Source: CAZHHH01 sp964532085
GTDB taxonomy: Bacteria > Bacteroidota > Bacteroidia > Bacteroidales > Marinilabiliaceae
Assembly (NCBI GenBank): GCA_964532085.1
Contig: CAZHHH010000001.1
Coordinates: 1 to 60,779 of the forward strand
Direction of reading: 5' to 3'
Length of the DNA stretch: 60,779 bases
Program-made: the position numbers and the translations under genes
Notes under the pieces: model-generated
What the model was told of the DNA's origin: nothing
The model's database searches: none
What the model saw: only the letters and a program-made list of their open reading frames with translations
Part shown: one piece after another, positions 33,934 to 44,405 of the stretch
Position numbering within the stretch: the first letter of the stretch is position 1
How the letters are laid out: each line of letters begins with the position of its first letter

Positions 33934-36900
33934 TTATGGATAAACTTGATCTGAAGTTAATTTATCTCCAACAAGTTTGTCATATTCTAGTTTTGAACCA
34001 ACTACAAGTTTGTCGTATGTTCTAATACCAGTACCTGCAGGTATTAAGTGACCACAAATCACATTTTCTTTCAGTCCTTCTAATTTATCGACTTTACCAT
34101 GAATTGCAGCTTCATTTAATACTTTAGTTGTTTCCTGGAACGAAGCAGCTGACATAAAGCTCTTGGTTTGAAGAGATGCTCTTGTTATACCTTGCAATAT
34201 CTGATTAGATGTAGCAGGTATTGCCTCTCTTGCTGATACAAGTTTCAAATCTCTACGTTTCAACTGAGAATTTTCATCTCTCAATCTTCTTGCAGTAATT
34301 ATCATTCCTGATTTTAATGCTTGCGAATCACCAGCATCATCAACAACCATTTTACCCCAGATAGAGTCATTTTCTTCCATGAATTCCACCTTGTCAATAA
34401 GTTGTTTTTCTAGGAACTTGGTATCACCTGGATCAATAATTTCTACTTTACGCATCATCTGACGTACAATTATCTCAAAGTGTTTATCATTAATCTTAAC
34501 ACCCTGTAATCTATATACATCCTGAACTTCGTTAACAATATACTCTTGAACAGCCGTAGGTCCTTTAATTGCTAAAATACTAGCAGGTGTGATTGCTCCA
34601 TCTGATAGAGAAATACCAGCTCTTACATAGTCATTCTCTTGTACAAGAATCTGACGTGATAACGGAACTAGATACTTTTTCACCTCACCAGATTTGCTTG
34701 TTACAATAACCTCTCTATTTCCACGCTTAATTCCACCGAATGAAACTTCACCATCAATCTCTGAAACAACAGCTGGATTAGAAGGATTACGTGCCTCAAA
34801 CAACTCTGTAATTCGTGGTAAACCTCCAGTGATATCTCCAGAACGGCCCATAGCACGAGGTATCTTAACTAATATCTGACCTTGAACAACATCTTCGCCT
34901 TCTTCTACAGCGATATGTGCACCAACCGGTAAGTTATAAGTCTTCAACACCTCTCCAGATGAAGATACAATTTCTAACTCTGGATTCTTAGTTCTATCAC
35001 GAGTCTCAGTAATTACCTTCTCGTGGAAACCTGTTTGCTCATCAGATTCCTCAGTATATGTTAATCCTTCGATTAAGTCATTGAATGCAACCTTACCTGT
35101 TTTCTCACTAATAATCAGCGCATTCCATGGATCCCACTCACTAATTAAATCACCTTTAGAAACATCCGCTCCATTTTTAACATAAAGCTTTGCTCCATAA
35201 GGAATAGGATGAGATGTTAGAGTGATATTTGTATTCTTATCAACTATTTTCATCTCTGCTAATCGTCCAATTACAACATCAACAGTATCGCCACCTTCTT
35301 GCTCATAAGGAACAGTTCTTAACTCTTCAATCTCAATACGTCCATCATATCTTGCAGAAAGTTTACTCTCAGTAGCAATATTACTTGCAGTACCCCCAAC
35401 GTGGAAAGTACGAAGAGTCAACTGAGTACCTGGTTCACCAATAGACTGAGCTGCTACAACTCCTACAGCTTCACCACGCTCAACCATACGTCCTGTTGCT
35501 AAGTTACGTCCATAACATTTTGAACAAACACCTTGTTTTGTCTCACAAGTTAATACCGAACGAATCTCTACACGCTCAATTGGTGACTCATCTATAATCT
35601 TAGCCTCTTTTTCAGAAATTTCTTCTCCAGATTCTATGATTATATCTCCAGTTGTTGGATTGTAAACATCATGAACAGAAACTCTTCCTAAGATTCTTTC
35701 ATATAATGATGATGCAACAACATCGTCATCACCCTTAATAACAGAGGCAGTTAATCCTCTCAATGTTCCACAATCTTCTTCTGTAATAATAACATCTTGA
35801 GATACGTCAACTAGTCGACGAGTTAAATATCCAGCATCAGCTGTCTTTAACGCTGTATCCGCAAGACCTTTACGAGCTCCGTGAGTTGAAATAAAGTACT
35901 CTAGTACAGATAAACCTTCTTTAAAGTTAGATAAAATTGGGTTTTCAATAATTTGATCACCATCTGAACTTGATTTTTGCGGTTTTGCCATTAATCCTCT
36001 CATACCAGACAACTGACGAATCTGCTCTTGAGAACCTCGAGCTCCAGAATCAAGCATCATATACACTGAGTTAAACCCTTGCATATCATTACTCAACTGA
36101 TTCATCAAAGTTCTAGTCAACTTAGCATTAACATGCGTCCAAATATCAATAATGGCATTATAACGCTCATTATTAGTAATGAATCCCATGTTATAGTTAT
36201 TGGTTACCTCTTCAACTTCTTTATATCCTTGCTCAACTAATGTCTCTTTATCTGTTGGAATAATAACATCATCCAAGTTAAATGAAAGTCCACCTTCAAA
36301 TGCCATTTGGAAACCTAATGCTTTAATCTCATCTAAGAAATCAGCAGTTACTGGAGTACCACAAACCTTATGAATATCGCCAATAATGTCTCTCAAAGCT
36401 CTCTTTGTGAGCAACTCATTAATAAATCCAGCCTCTTGCGGTACAACTTCATTAAATAGAACTCTTCCGACAGTTGTCTCAACAGTTCTTGAGATCTTTT
36501 CACCGTTATCGTCTAAATCATCAACTTTTACTTTAATCTGAGCATGCAAGTCCACTTTCTTCTCATCATAAGCAATCTTAACCTCTTCTGGAGAATAAAA
36601 GTGTATATTTTCACCCTTAGCACCTGGACGCATTTTTGTCATATAGTATAACCCAAGAACCATATCTTGCGACGGAACGGTAATTGGAGCACCATTTGCA
36701 GGGTTTAAAATATTTTGCGAACCTAACATTAACATTTGAGCCTCTAGAATAGCAGCATTACCAAGTGGTAAATGAACAGCCATCTGGTCACCATCAAAGT
36801 CAGCATTAAATGCCGCACAAGCCAATGGGTGTAACTGAATTGCTTTACCCTCAATTAGCTTTGGTTGGAAAGCCTGAATACCTAATCTGTGAAGAGTTGG

Positions 36901-38214
36901 TGCACGGTTTAACAATACAGGGTGACCACGTAAAACGTTTTCTAGAATATCCCAAACAATAGTATCTTTTCTATCTACAATTTTCTTTGCAGATTTAACA
37001 GTCTTTACAATACCTCTTTCTATTAGTTTTCTAATAATAAAGGGCTTATAAATCTCTGCTGCCATATCTTTAGGTATTCCACACTCATGTAATTTTAAGT
37101 CTGGACCAATAACAATTACTGAACGAGCTGAATAGTCAACACGTTTACCTAATAAGTTCTGTCTAAAACGGCCTTGTTTTCCTTTAAGACTATCACTTAA
37201 AGATTTTAAAGGACGATTAGCATCAGTTTTAACAGCATTTGATTTTCTTGAGTTATCAAATAGTGAATCAACAGCCTCTTGAAGCATACGTTTCTCATTA
37301 CGCAAGATTACTTCAGGAGCTTTAATCTCTATTAATCGTTTTAAACGATTATTTCTAATAATAACTCTTCTATATAAATCATTAAGGTCAGATGTAGCAA
37401 AACGTCCACCATCAAGAGGAACCAACGGTCTTAACTCAGGAGGTGTTATTGGTACAACCTTAATAATCATCCACTCTGGCTTGTTTACATCTTTTGACTC
37501 TCTAAAAGCTTCAATAACTTGTAATCTTTTTAAAGCCTCATTTTTTCTTTGTTGAGAAGTCTCTGTATTAGCCTTATGTCTAAGATCATAAGATAGTTCA
37601 TCTAAATCTAATCTAGACAAAACCATATGGAGAGCTTCAGCCCCCATTTTAGCAATAAACTTATCTGGATCATCATCATCTAATTGCTGGTTTCCTTTAG
37701 GAAGAGTATCTAAAATATCAAGATATTCCTCCTCTGTTAAGAAATCCATCTCAGCTATTCCATCATCGGCTTTTACTCCAGGGTTTATCACAAGATACCT
37801 CTCATAATAAATTATGCTATCAAGCTTTTTGGTTGGCAAACCAAGTAGATAACCGATTTTATTAGGCAATGATTTAAAATACCAGATATGAGCAACAGGA
37901 ACTACCAATGAGATATGCCCCATACGCTCTCTACGTACTTTTTTCTCAGTAACTTCTACACCACATCTATCGCAGATAATTCCACGATATCTTATCCTTT
38001 TGTATTTACCACAATGACACTCGTAATCTTTCACCGGACCGAAGATACGCTCACAAAACAGCCCATCTCGCTCTGGTTTATATGTACGATAGTTTATTGT
38101 TTCTGGCTTTAATACTTCACCACTTGATCTTTCTAGAATATCTTCTGGAGAAGATAGACCGATAGAAATTTGAGTAAAATTACTTTTTATTTTCTGATTT
38201 CTTCTGAATGCCAT
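33934..38214 (-). CDS. rpoC: DNA-directed RNA polymerase subunit beta'
   Basis: 1426 residues, the normal length in Bacteroidota. The N-terminal zinc site CHCGKYKRIRYRGIICDRCG is followed by the clamp. The catalytic loop NADFDGDQMAVH lies near residue 463, and the second zinc cluster TCETKQGVCSKCYGR near 890. The region between includes the bridge helix and trigger loop (GEPGTQLTLRTFHVGG). The start codon is 63 nt after the rpoB stop, so the two are co-transcribed. A strong terminator follows. Confidence 0.99.
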   Translation of the reverse strand: MAFRRNQKIKSNFTQISIGLSSPEDILERSSGEVLKPETINYRTYKPERDGLFCERIFGPVKDYECHCGKYKRIRYRGIICDRCGVEVTEKKVRRERMGHISLVVPVAHIWYFKSLPNKIGYLLGLPTKKLDSIIYYERYLVINPGVKADDGIAEMDFLTEEEYLDILDTLPKGNQQLDDDDPDKFIAKMGAEALHMVLSRLDLDELSYDLRHKANTETSQQRKNEALKRLQVIEAFRESKDVNKPEWMIIKVVPITPPELRPLVPLDGGRFATSDLNDLYRRVIIRNNRLKRLIEIKAPEVILRNEKRMLQEAVDSLFDNSRKSNAVKTDANRPLKSLSDSLKGKQGRFRQNLLGKRVDYSARSVIVIGPDLKLHECGIPKDMAAEIYKPFIIRKLIERGIVKTVKSAKKIVDRKDTIVWDILENVLRGHPVLLNRAPTLHRLGIQAFQPKLIEGKAIQLHPLACAAFNADFDGDQMAVHLPLGNAAILEAQMLMLGSQNILNPANGAPITVPSQDMVLGLYYMTKMRPGAKGENIHFYSPEEVKIAYDEKKVDLHAQIKVKVDDLDDNGEKISRTVETTVGRVLFNEVVPQEAGFINELLTKRALRDIIGDIHKVCGTPVTADFLDEIKALGFQMAFEGGLSFNLDDVIIPTDKETLVEQGYKEVEEVTNNYNMGFITNNERYNAIIDIWTHVNAKLTRTLMNQLSNDMQGFNSVYMMLDSGARGSQEQIRQLSGMRGLMAKPQKSSSDGDQIIENPILSNFKEGLSVLEYFISTHGARKGLADTALKTADAGYLTRRLVDVSQDVIITEEDCGTLRGLTASVIKGDDDVVASSLYERILGRVSVHDVYNPTTGDIIIESGEEISEKEAKIIDESPIERVEIRSVLTCETKQGVCSKCYGRNLATGRMVERGEAVGVVAAQSIGEPGTQLTLRTFHVGGTASNIATESKLSARYDGRIEIEELRTVPYEQEGGDTVDVVIGRLAEMKIVDKNTNITLTSHPIPYGAKLYVKNGADVSKGDLISEWDPWNALIISEKTGKVAFNDLIEGLTYTEESDEQTGFHEKVITETRDRTKNPELEIVSSSGEVLKTYNLPVGAHIAVEEGEDVVQGQILVKIPRAMGRSGDITGGLPRITELFEARNPSNPAVVSEIDGEVSFGGIKRGNREVIVTSKSGEVKKYLVPLSRQILVQENDYVRAGISLSDGAITPASILAIKGPTAVQEYIVNEVQDVYRLQGVKINDKHFEIIVRQMMRKVEIIDPGDTKFLEKQLIDKVEFMEENDSIWGKMVVDDAGDSQALKSGMIITARRLRDENSQLKRRDLKLVSAREAIPATSNQILQGITRASLQTKSFMSAASFQETTKVLNEAAIHGKVDKLEGLKENVICGHLIPAGTGIRTYDKLVVGSKLEYDKLVGDKLTSDQVYP

Positions 38215-38277
38215 ATATAGTAGTGTATTAAATAATTTAAATTAATATCTCGATCTCTATACCTAGAATCGAACATG

Positions 38278-41200
38278 CTATTCAAGATTAACACTTAATC
38301 CCAAGCCTCGCATTTCATGAAGCAACACATTAAGTGACTCAGGTATGCCTGGAGTTGGAATTGGATCACCTTTAACAATAGCTTCATATGTCTTAGCTCT
38401 TCCAATAACATCATCCGACTTAACTGTCAGAATCTCCTGCAATATATTAGCTGCACCAAATGCCTCTAATGCCCAAACCTCCATCTCTCCAAAACGCTGA
38501 CCTCCAAATTGCGCTTTACCACCAAGTGGCTGCTGCGTAATTAATGAGTATGGTCCAATTGAACGAGCATGCATCTTATCTTCAATCATATGGCCTAATT
38601 TAAGCATATAAATTATACCAACTGTTGCAGGTTGATGGAAACGCTCACCAGTACCACCATCATATAGATAGGTCTTACCAAAGGCAGGAATATTAGCTTT
38701 ATTAGTATATTCTAATAAATCTTCTTCCGTAGCTCCGTCAAAAACAGGAGTAGAAAATTTAACACCTAACTCAGCACCAGCCCATCCTAAAACAGTCTCA
38801 TAAATCTGACCTAAGTTCATTCGAGATGGAACACCAAGTGGATTTAATACAATATCAACTGGAGTACCATCAGCTAAGAAAGGCATATCTTCTTGACGTA
38901 CAATACGAGAAACAATACCCTTATTACCGTGACGACCAGCCATTTTATCTCCTACAGTTATCTTACGCTTTTTAGCAATATAAACTTTTGCAAGCTGAAT
39001 AATACCTGCAGGCAGTTCATCACCAATAGTTACTGTATATTTTTGACGCTTCTCTTTAGCATCTAACTCCTTATAACGTTGACGATAATTGTAAATAATT
39101 CTCAGTACAAGATCATTAGATTCTTTATCCGATGTCCAATTTGTTGGCTCAACATCTAAGAAATCAATATCAGATATAATCTTAGATGTAAACTTTGTTC
39201 CTTTAGATACAACGTCAATTCCAAGATAATCTTTTACTCCTGCACTAGACTTACCATCTAAAACAGTCAATAATTTGTCAATTAAATGAGTCTTTAGATT
39301 TTCTGTAGCTCTTGCAAACTCTTGATCAATTTTCTCAATCAATGGTTTCTCTAATGCTCTAGAGTTTTTGTCTTTAATAATTCTAGAGAAAAGCTTTTTA
39401 TCAACTACAACACCTGACAATGATGGTGACGCCTTTAATGAAGCATCTTTAACATCACCAGCTTTCTCTCCAAAAATTGCTCTTAAAAGCTTCTCTTCTG
39501 GAGTTGGATCACTTTCACCTTTTGGTGTAATTTTTCCAATTAAGATATCACCAGGTGTAATATGTGCACCTAGACGAATCATACCATGCTCATCCAAATC
39601 TTTTGTAGCTTCTTCGCTAACATTTGGAATATCGGCAGTTAATTCCTCTAAACCACGTTTTGTATCACGAACTTCTAGCGAATACTCATCAATATGAATA
39701 GATGTAAATACGTCATCAATTACTACTCTATCACTTAAAACAATAGCATCCTCAAAGTTGAAACCTTTCCAAGGCATAAAAGCAACTTTCAAGTTTTTAC
39801 CTAAAGCTAATTCACCTTTATCAGTTGCATAACCCTCTGTTAAAACCTGTCCTTTAGTAACCTTATCACCTTTAGATACAATAGGTTTTATATTTATTGT
39901 TGTGTTTTGATTCGTTTTTAAGAACTTTATTAAATTATAACGTCTCTTATCGTCATCAAAACTTATTAATCGTTCCAAATCTGACAACTCATATCGTATT
40001 ACGATTTCATCAGCATCTACATATTCTACAACACCGTCAGCTTCAGCAATTACCTGAGTTCTAGAATCTCGTACTAATACTTCCTCTAGTCCAGTTCCTA
40101 CTACAGGCGACTCTGGTCTTAACAATGGAACAGCTTGACGCATCATATTAGATCCCATTAATGCACGGTTTGCATCATCATGCTCCAAGAAAGGAATCAT
40201 TGATGCAGCAACAGATGCAATTTGGTTTGGCGCAACGTCCATAAGTGCAACCTCTTCAGGAGCAACAACAGGGAAGTCACCTTCTAAACGAGCTTTAACA
40301 CGAGGATTAATAAAAAATCCCTCATCATCAAGCGGTGCGTTAGCTTGTGCAATTGTCACAGCTTCCTCTTCTTCGGCACTTAAATATTTTACACCATCGT
40401 TAGAGATATCCACTTTTTTGTTCTCAACTTTACGATATGGAGTTTCAATGAAACCTAAATCATTAATCTTAGCGAAAACACAAAGTGAAGAAATCAATCC
40501 AATATTTGGTCCCTCTGGTGTTTCAATTGGACACAAACGACCATAATGAGTATAATGAACGTCACGCACCTCAAAACCAGCTCTTTCTCTCGAGAGTCCA
40601 CCAGGTCCTAATGCCGACATTCTTCTCTTATGCGTAATCTCAGCCAATGGATTTGTTTGATCCATAAATTGAGATAAAGCATTTGTACCAAAGAAACTAT
40701 TAATTACAGCTGATAATGTCTTACTATTAATTAAATCAATTGGAGTAAACACTTCATTATCACGCACATTCATTCGTTCACGAATAGTACGAGCCATACG
40801 AGCTAAACCAATTCCAAACTGATTTGCTAATTGCTCACCAACAGTTCTAACTCTTCTGTTACTTAAATGGTCAATATCATCAACATCAATCTTAGAGTTT
40901 ACTAACTCAATTAGATATTTGATGATTGCAATGATGTCATTCTTAGTCAGAACTCGATTATCTATATCCTCTTCTAGATTTAATTTTCTGTTGATTCTAT
41001 ATCTACCAACTTCACCTAAATCATATCTTTTATCTGAAAAGAAAAGATTATCAATAACGTCACGTGCAGTAGACTCATCAGGCGGCTCTGCATTTCTTAA
41101 TTGACGATAGATATGAACAACTGCCTCTTTTTCAGAGTTACAAGGGTCTTTCTGTAACGTGTTATATATAATTGTGAAATCTCCAGCATTAACTATCTCT

Positions 41201-42087
41201 TTATGAATTAAAATAGTTTTAGAGCCAGAATCTATAATTTCATCTATATGTTCTTCTTCAATAACAGTCTCTCTATCGATAATAACTTCATTTCTTTCGA
41301 TAGATGAAACTTCACCTGTGTCTTCATCAACAAAATCTTCAATCCAAGATTTTAAAACACGAGCAGCAAGTTTTCTTCCTACAATTTTTTTCAATGCAGC
41401 CTTAGAAACCTTTATCTCATCTGCAAGACCAAAAATTTCTAAAACTTCTTTGTCAGACTCATAACCTATTGCACGTAATAATGTTGTTACAGGTAATTTC
41501 TTTTTCCTATCAATATATGCATACATAACATTATGAATGTCAGTAGCAAACTCAATCCAAGAGCCTTTTAAAGGAATCACTCTTGCTGAGTATAATTTTG
41601 TTCCATTAGCATGTATACTTTGTCCAAAGAATACACCTGGAGATCTGTGCAATTGAGATACAACCACACGTTCTGCTCCATTAATAATGAAACTACCTTT
41701 ATCTGTCATATAAGGCACTGTGCCTAGATAAACATCTTGAACTACTGTTTCAAAATCCTCATGCTCTGGATCTGTACAGTATAATTTTAATTTAGCCTTT
41801 AAAGGAACACTATATGACAGTCCCCTTTCAATACACTCTTCTATAGAGTATCTTGGAGGGTCTATACCATAATCTATAAACTCAAGAACAAAATTGTTTC
41901 GAGTATCAGAAATCGGGAAGTTTTCCAAAAAAACCTTATTCAATCCTTCATCAACTCTTTCATCTGAAGTTGAACCTAATTGGAAAAATTCACGAAAAGA
42001 TTTTAATTGAACTTCAAGAAAATCAGGATAGTCTAATTGATTTTTTGTAGTTGCAAAATTTATTCTTTCAGTTGTAATTGGAGTCAT
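38278..42087 (-). CDS. rpoB: DNA-directed RNA polymerase subunit beta
   Basis: 1269 residues. The rifampicin-region sequence is wild-type-like (LSQFMDQTNPLAEITHKRRM, then SALGPGGLSRERAGFEVRDV). Further marks are GRLCPIETPEGPNIGLI and the C-terminal KMAGRHGNKGIVSRIV and GGKAQFGGQRFGEMEVWALE. It follows rplL after a 112-nt spacer containing a strong hairpin. Confidence 0.99.
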   Translation of the reverse strand: MTPITTERINFATTKNQLDYPDFLEVQLKSFREFFQLGSTSDERVDEGLNKVFLENFPISDTRNNFVLEFIDYGIDPPRYSIEECIERGLSYSVPLKAKLKLYCTDPEHEDFETVVQDVYLGTVPYMTDKGSFIINGAERVVVSQLHRSPGVFFGQSIHANGTKLYSARVIPLKGSWIEFATDIHNVMYAYIDRKKKLPVTTLLRAIGYESDKEVLEIFGLADEIKVSKAALKKIVGRKLAARVLKSWIEDFVDEDTGEVSSIERNEVIIDRETVIEEEHIDEIIDSGSKTILIHKEIVNAGDFTIIYNTLQKDPCNSEKEAVVHIYRQLRNAEPPDESTARDVIDNLFFSDKRYDLGEVGRYRINRKLNLEEDIDNRVLTKNDIIAIIKYLIELVNSKIDVDDIDHLSNRRVRTVGEQLANQFGIGLARMARTIRERMNVRDNEVFTPIDLINSKTLSAVINSFFGTNALSQFMDQTNPLAEITHKRRMSALGPGGLSRERAGFEVRDVHYTHYGRLCPIETPEGPNIGLISSLCVFAKINDLGFIETPYRKVENKKVDISNDGVKYLSAEEEEAVTIAQANAPLDDEGFFINPRVKARLEGDFPVVAPEEVALMDVAPNQIASVAASMIPFLEHDDANRALMGSNMMRQAVPLLRPESPVVGTGLEEVLVRDSRTQVIAEADGVVEYVDADEIVIRYELSDLERLISFDDDKRRYNLIKFLKTNQNTTINIKPIVSKGDKVTKGQVLTEGYATDKGELALGKNLKVAFMPWKGFNFEDAIVLSDRVVIDDVFTSIHIDEYSLEVRDTKRGLEELTADIPNVSEEATKDLDEHGMIRLGAHITPGDILIGKITPKGESDPTPEEKLLRAIFGEKAGDVKDASLKASPSLSGVVVDKKLFSRIIKDKNSRALEKPLIEKIDQEFARATENLKTHLIDKLLTVLDGKSSAGVKDYLGIDVVSKGTKFTSKIISDIDFLDVEPTNWTSDKESNDLVLRIIYNYRQRYKELDAKEKRQKYTVTIGDELPAGIIQLAKVYIAKKRKITVGDKMAGRHGNKGIVSRIVRQEDMPFLADGTPVDIVLNPLGVPSRMNLGQIYETVLGWAGAELGVKFSTPVFDGATEEDLLEYTNKANIPAFGKTYLYDGGTGERFHQPATVGIIYMLKLGHMIEDKMHARSIGPYSLITQQPLGGKAQFGGQRFGEMEVWALEAFGAANILQEILTVKSDDVIGRAKTYEAIVKGDPIPTPGIPESLNVLLHEMRGLGLSVNLE

Positions 42088-42125
42088 GTAAACAGCAAAT
42101 TAATGAACTTAAAACTTATAAGCAT

Positions 42126-42163
42126 AAAAAGGTTTAGGAGTTCACTATGCGAATTCCTAAACC
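42126..42163 (-). terminator. Attenuator-like hairpin between rplL and rpoB
   Basis: GGTTTAGGAGTTC (42131-42143) pairs with GAATTCCTAAACC (42151-42163) with one mismatch, and on the minus strand is followed by TTTTT (42130-42126). It looks like a partial terminator or RNase processing site that would lower rpoBC relative to ribosomal protein synthesis, as known for the rplL-rpoB interval of E. coli. Confidence 0.7.
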
Positions 42164-42199
42164 GTCTTTCCTAATTAAATAGGAAGTATTCTTTTGAAT

Positions 42200-42571
42200 T
42201 TACTTAAGTTCAACTTCTGCGCCAGCTTCTTCTAATTGAGCTTTCAATGATTCTGCTTCTTCTTTAGAAACTTTTTCTTTGATTGGACCTGGTGCAGCGT
42301 CAACTAATTCTTTAGCATCTTTAAGACCAACACCTGTCATCTCTCTAACAAGTTTTACGATAGCTAATTTAGAGCCACCAGCAGACTTAAGTATTACGTC
42401 AAATTCTGTTTGTGCAGCAGCGGCATCATCACCATCTGCAGGAGCAGCAACAGCTACAGCAGCAGCTGCAGGCTCGATACCATATTCTTCTTTTAAAACG
42501 TTTGCTAACTCACTTACTTCTTTTACAGTTAAATTTACTAATTCTTCTGCAAGTTTTTTAATATCTGCCAT
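42200..42571 (-). CDS. rplL: 50S ribosomal protein L7/L12
   Basis: 123 residues. N-terminal dimerisation domain (LAEELVNLTVKEVSELANVL), an Ala-rich hinge (AAAAVAVAAPADGDDAAAAQ), and the C-terminal factor-binding domain with KLAIVKLVREMTGVGLKDAK and LVDAAPGPIKEKVSKEEA. It follows rplJ by 36 nt. Confidence 0.98.
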   Translation of the reverse strand: MADIKKLAEELVNLTVKEVSELANVLKEEYGIEPAAAAVAVAAPADGDDAAAAQTEFDVILKSAGGSKLAIVKLVREMTGVGLKDAKELVDAAPGPIKEKVSKEEAESLKAQLEEAGAEVELK

Positions 42572-42607
42572 TTTTATAAGTGTTAATAATTTTCTGTTAT
42601 TAATTAT

Positions 42608-43126
42608 TTAATTTCTTTTTTCTAAAGTTTCGAGGATACCATGAATAGTTGATCCACTTGATTGAAGTGAAGAAACAACATTCTTGATTGGAGACTCAAG
42701 CAACGCTACGATATCGCCAATTAATTCCTCTTTTGATTTAATATTTGCTAATGTATTTAACTGATCGTCGCCTACATAAATCGACTCTTCAACATAAGCT
42801 CCTTTTAGTAAAGGTAATTCACCTTTTTTCCTAAAATCTTTAATAAGTTTTGCTGGAGCATTTCCTGTATTAGTAAACAATACAGCTGAAGTACCTTTGA
42901 AAGCGTCTTCTAGTTCCTCTACATTTAGTTCTCTTTTCTCTACAGCTAGTTTAAATAAAGTGTTTTTAACAACTACCATTTTAACATCGTTTTCAAAACA
43001 CTTACGTCTTAAAGCTGATGTTTGGCCAGCATTTAAACCCTGAGTATCTGTGATATAAAAGTGATCATACTCACCTAATATATCAACAAGATTATCTATT
43101 ACTTTTATCTTCTCTGTCTTTTTCAT
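42608..43126 (-). CDS. rplJ: 50S ribosomal protein L10
   Basis: 172 residues. N-terminal segment with YFYITDTQGL-like strand (YDHFYITDTQGLNAGQTSAL) and VKMVVVKNTLFKLAVEKREL, the rRNA-binding part. The C-terminal helix binds L7/L12. Sits between rplA and rplL as is standard for this operon. Confidence 0.97.
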   Translation of the reverse strand: MKKTEKIKVIDNLVDILGEYDHFYITDTQGLNAGQTSALRRKCFENDVKMVVVKNTLFKLAVEKRELNVEELEDAFKGTSAVLFTNTGNAPAKLIKDFRKKGELPLLKGAYVEESIYVGDDQLNTLANIKSKEELIGDIVALLESPIKNVVSSLQSSGSTIHGILETLEKRN

Positions 43127-43154
43127 GATTCTGATTTTTCAAAATTACTAAACA

Positions 43155-43850
43155 TTAATTCACAAATGAATTTGGTTCAATTCGAATACCAGGACTCATT
43201 GTACTTGACAAGAAAACACTAAGAACATATGTCCCTTTAGCCGATGCTGGCTTAAGTCTGTGAACAGTTGACATAAATTCATTGATATTTTCTGTAAGTT
43301 TATCTGCTGAAAAAGACACTTTTCCTACTGTAGAATGAAGAATTCCATACTTATCAACTCTAAAGTCGATTTTTCCTGCTTTAACTTCAGTGACAGCTTT
43401 GCCTACTTCCATAGTAACAGTTCCACTTTTAGGGTTTGGCATTAATCCTCTTGGTCCTAAAATACGACCTAAAGCACCAACCTTACCCATAACACTTGGC
43501 ATAGTGATTATTACATCGATATCGGTCCATCCACCTTTAATTTTTTCAATGTAATCATCTAATCCAACGTAATCCGCACCTGCAGCTTTAGCTTCTTCTT
43601 CTTTGTCTGGAGTACAAAGTACTAATACTTTTGTCTCTTTTCCAGTTCCATGAGGAAGAGTAACTACGCCACGTACCATTTGGTCTGCGTTACGAGGGTC
43701 TACACCAAGACGAACATCTATATCGACAGATGCATCAAACTTTGTAAAAGTAATTTCTTTTACAAGTTCTGCAGCTTCTTCTACGGAATAAGACTTAGTC
43801 AAATCTACTTTTTCTAAAGCAGCTTTCTTATTCTTTGTTAGTTTTGTCAT
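43155..43850 (-). CDS. rplA: 50S ribosomal protein L1
   Basis: 231 residues from the ATG at 43848-43850. A longer reading from TTG at 43862 adds only four residues, and MTKLTKNKKAALEKVDL is the normal start. Signature GRILGPRGLMPNPKSGTV is at about 125-142. L1 binds 23S rRNA at the stalk and in many bacteria represses its own rplK-rplA message. Confidence 0.97.
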   Translation of the reverse strand: MTKLTKNKKAALEKVDLTKSYSVEEAAELVKEITFTKFDASVDIDVRLGVDPRNADQMVRGVVTLPHGTGKETKVLVLCTPDKEEEAKAAGADYVGLDDYIEKIKGGWTDIDVIITMPSVMGKVGALGRILGPRGLMPNPKSGTVTMEVGKAVTEVKAGKIDFRVDKYGILHSTVGKVSFSADKLTENINEFMSTVHRLKPASAKGTYVLSVFLSSTMSPGIRIEPNSFVN

Positions 43851-43865
43851 TTTTCCAAACAATTT

Positions 43866-44309
43866 TTAATTGTTACCGGGAAATTTACCCTTAACATTAA
43901 TCCCCATACTTCTAGCAGTGCCGGCAACCATCTTCATTGCAGATTCAACTGTGAAACAATTTAAATCAGCCATTTTGTCTTCAGCAATCTCTTTAACTTG
44001 GTCCCATGTTACATTACCTACCTTATCGATATTAGGCTCTGAAGACCCAGATTTTACTTTAGACTTTTCAAGAAGTTGAACTGATGCAGGTGAAGTTTTA
44101 ATTACAAAGTCAAATGATTTGTCTTTATATACAGTAATAACTACTGGTAAAACTTTTCCCGCTCTTTCTTGAGTACGGCCATTAAACTGCTTACAAAAAT
44201 CCATGATGTTTACTCCTTTAGCACCTAATGCAGGTCCTACTGGAGGTGATGGATTTGCTGCGCCACCTCTAATTTGAAGTTTTATAAAAGCTTCTACTTC
44301 TTTAGCCAT
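43866..44309 (-). CDS. rplK: 50S ribosomal protein L11
   Basis: 147 residues. Starts MAKEVEAFIKLQIRGGAANP and contains PPVGPALGAKGVNIMDFCKQ and the C-terminal RNA-binding segment with GTARSMGI (residues about 128-137). It stops 15 nt before the rplA start. Confidence 0.98.
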   Translation of the reverse strand: MAKEVEAFIKLQIRGGAANPSPPVGPALGAKGVNIMDFCKQFNGRTQERAGKVLPVVITVYKDKSFDFVIKTSPASVQLLEKSKVKSGSSEPNIDKVGNVTWDQVKEIAEDKMADLNCFTVESAMKMVAGTARSMGINVKGKFPGNN

Positions 44310-44368
44310 TGTAGCAATTCGTATTGGTTATATAAAATAAAATGGTCGTTTTTGATTATATCTGTAGA

Positions 44369-44383
44369 GGTAGTAAAACTACC
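44369..44383 (-). promoter_or_regulatory. Small hairpin in the rplK leader
   Basis: GGTAGT and ACTACC pair around a 3-nt loop, in the 96-nt spacer between nusG and rplK. It could be an L1-responsive leader element, but the motif was not matched to a known L1 site. Confidence 0.35.
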
Positions 44384-44405
44384 CTGGAAGCTCCACTACT
44401 AAATA

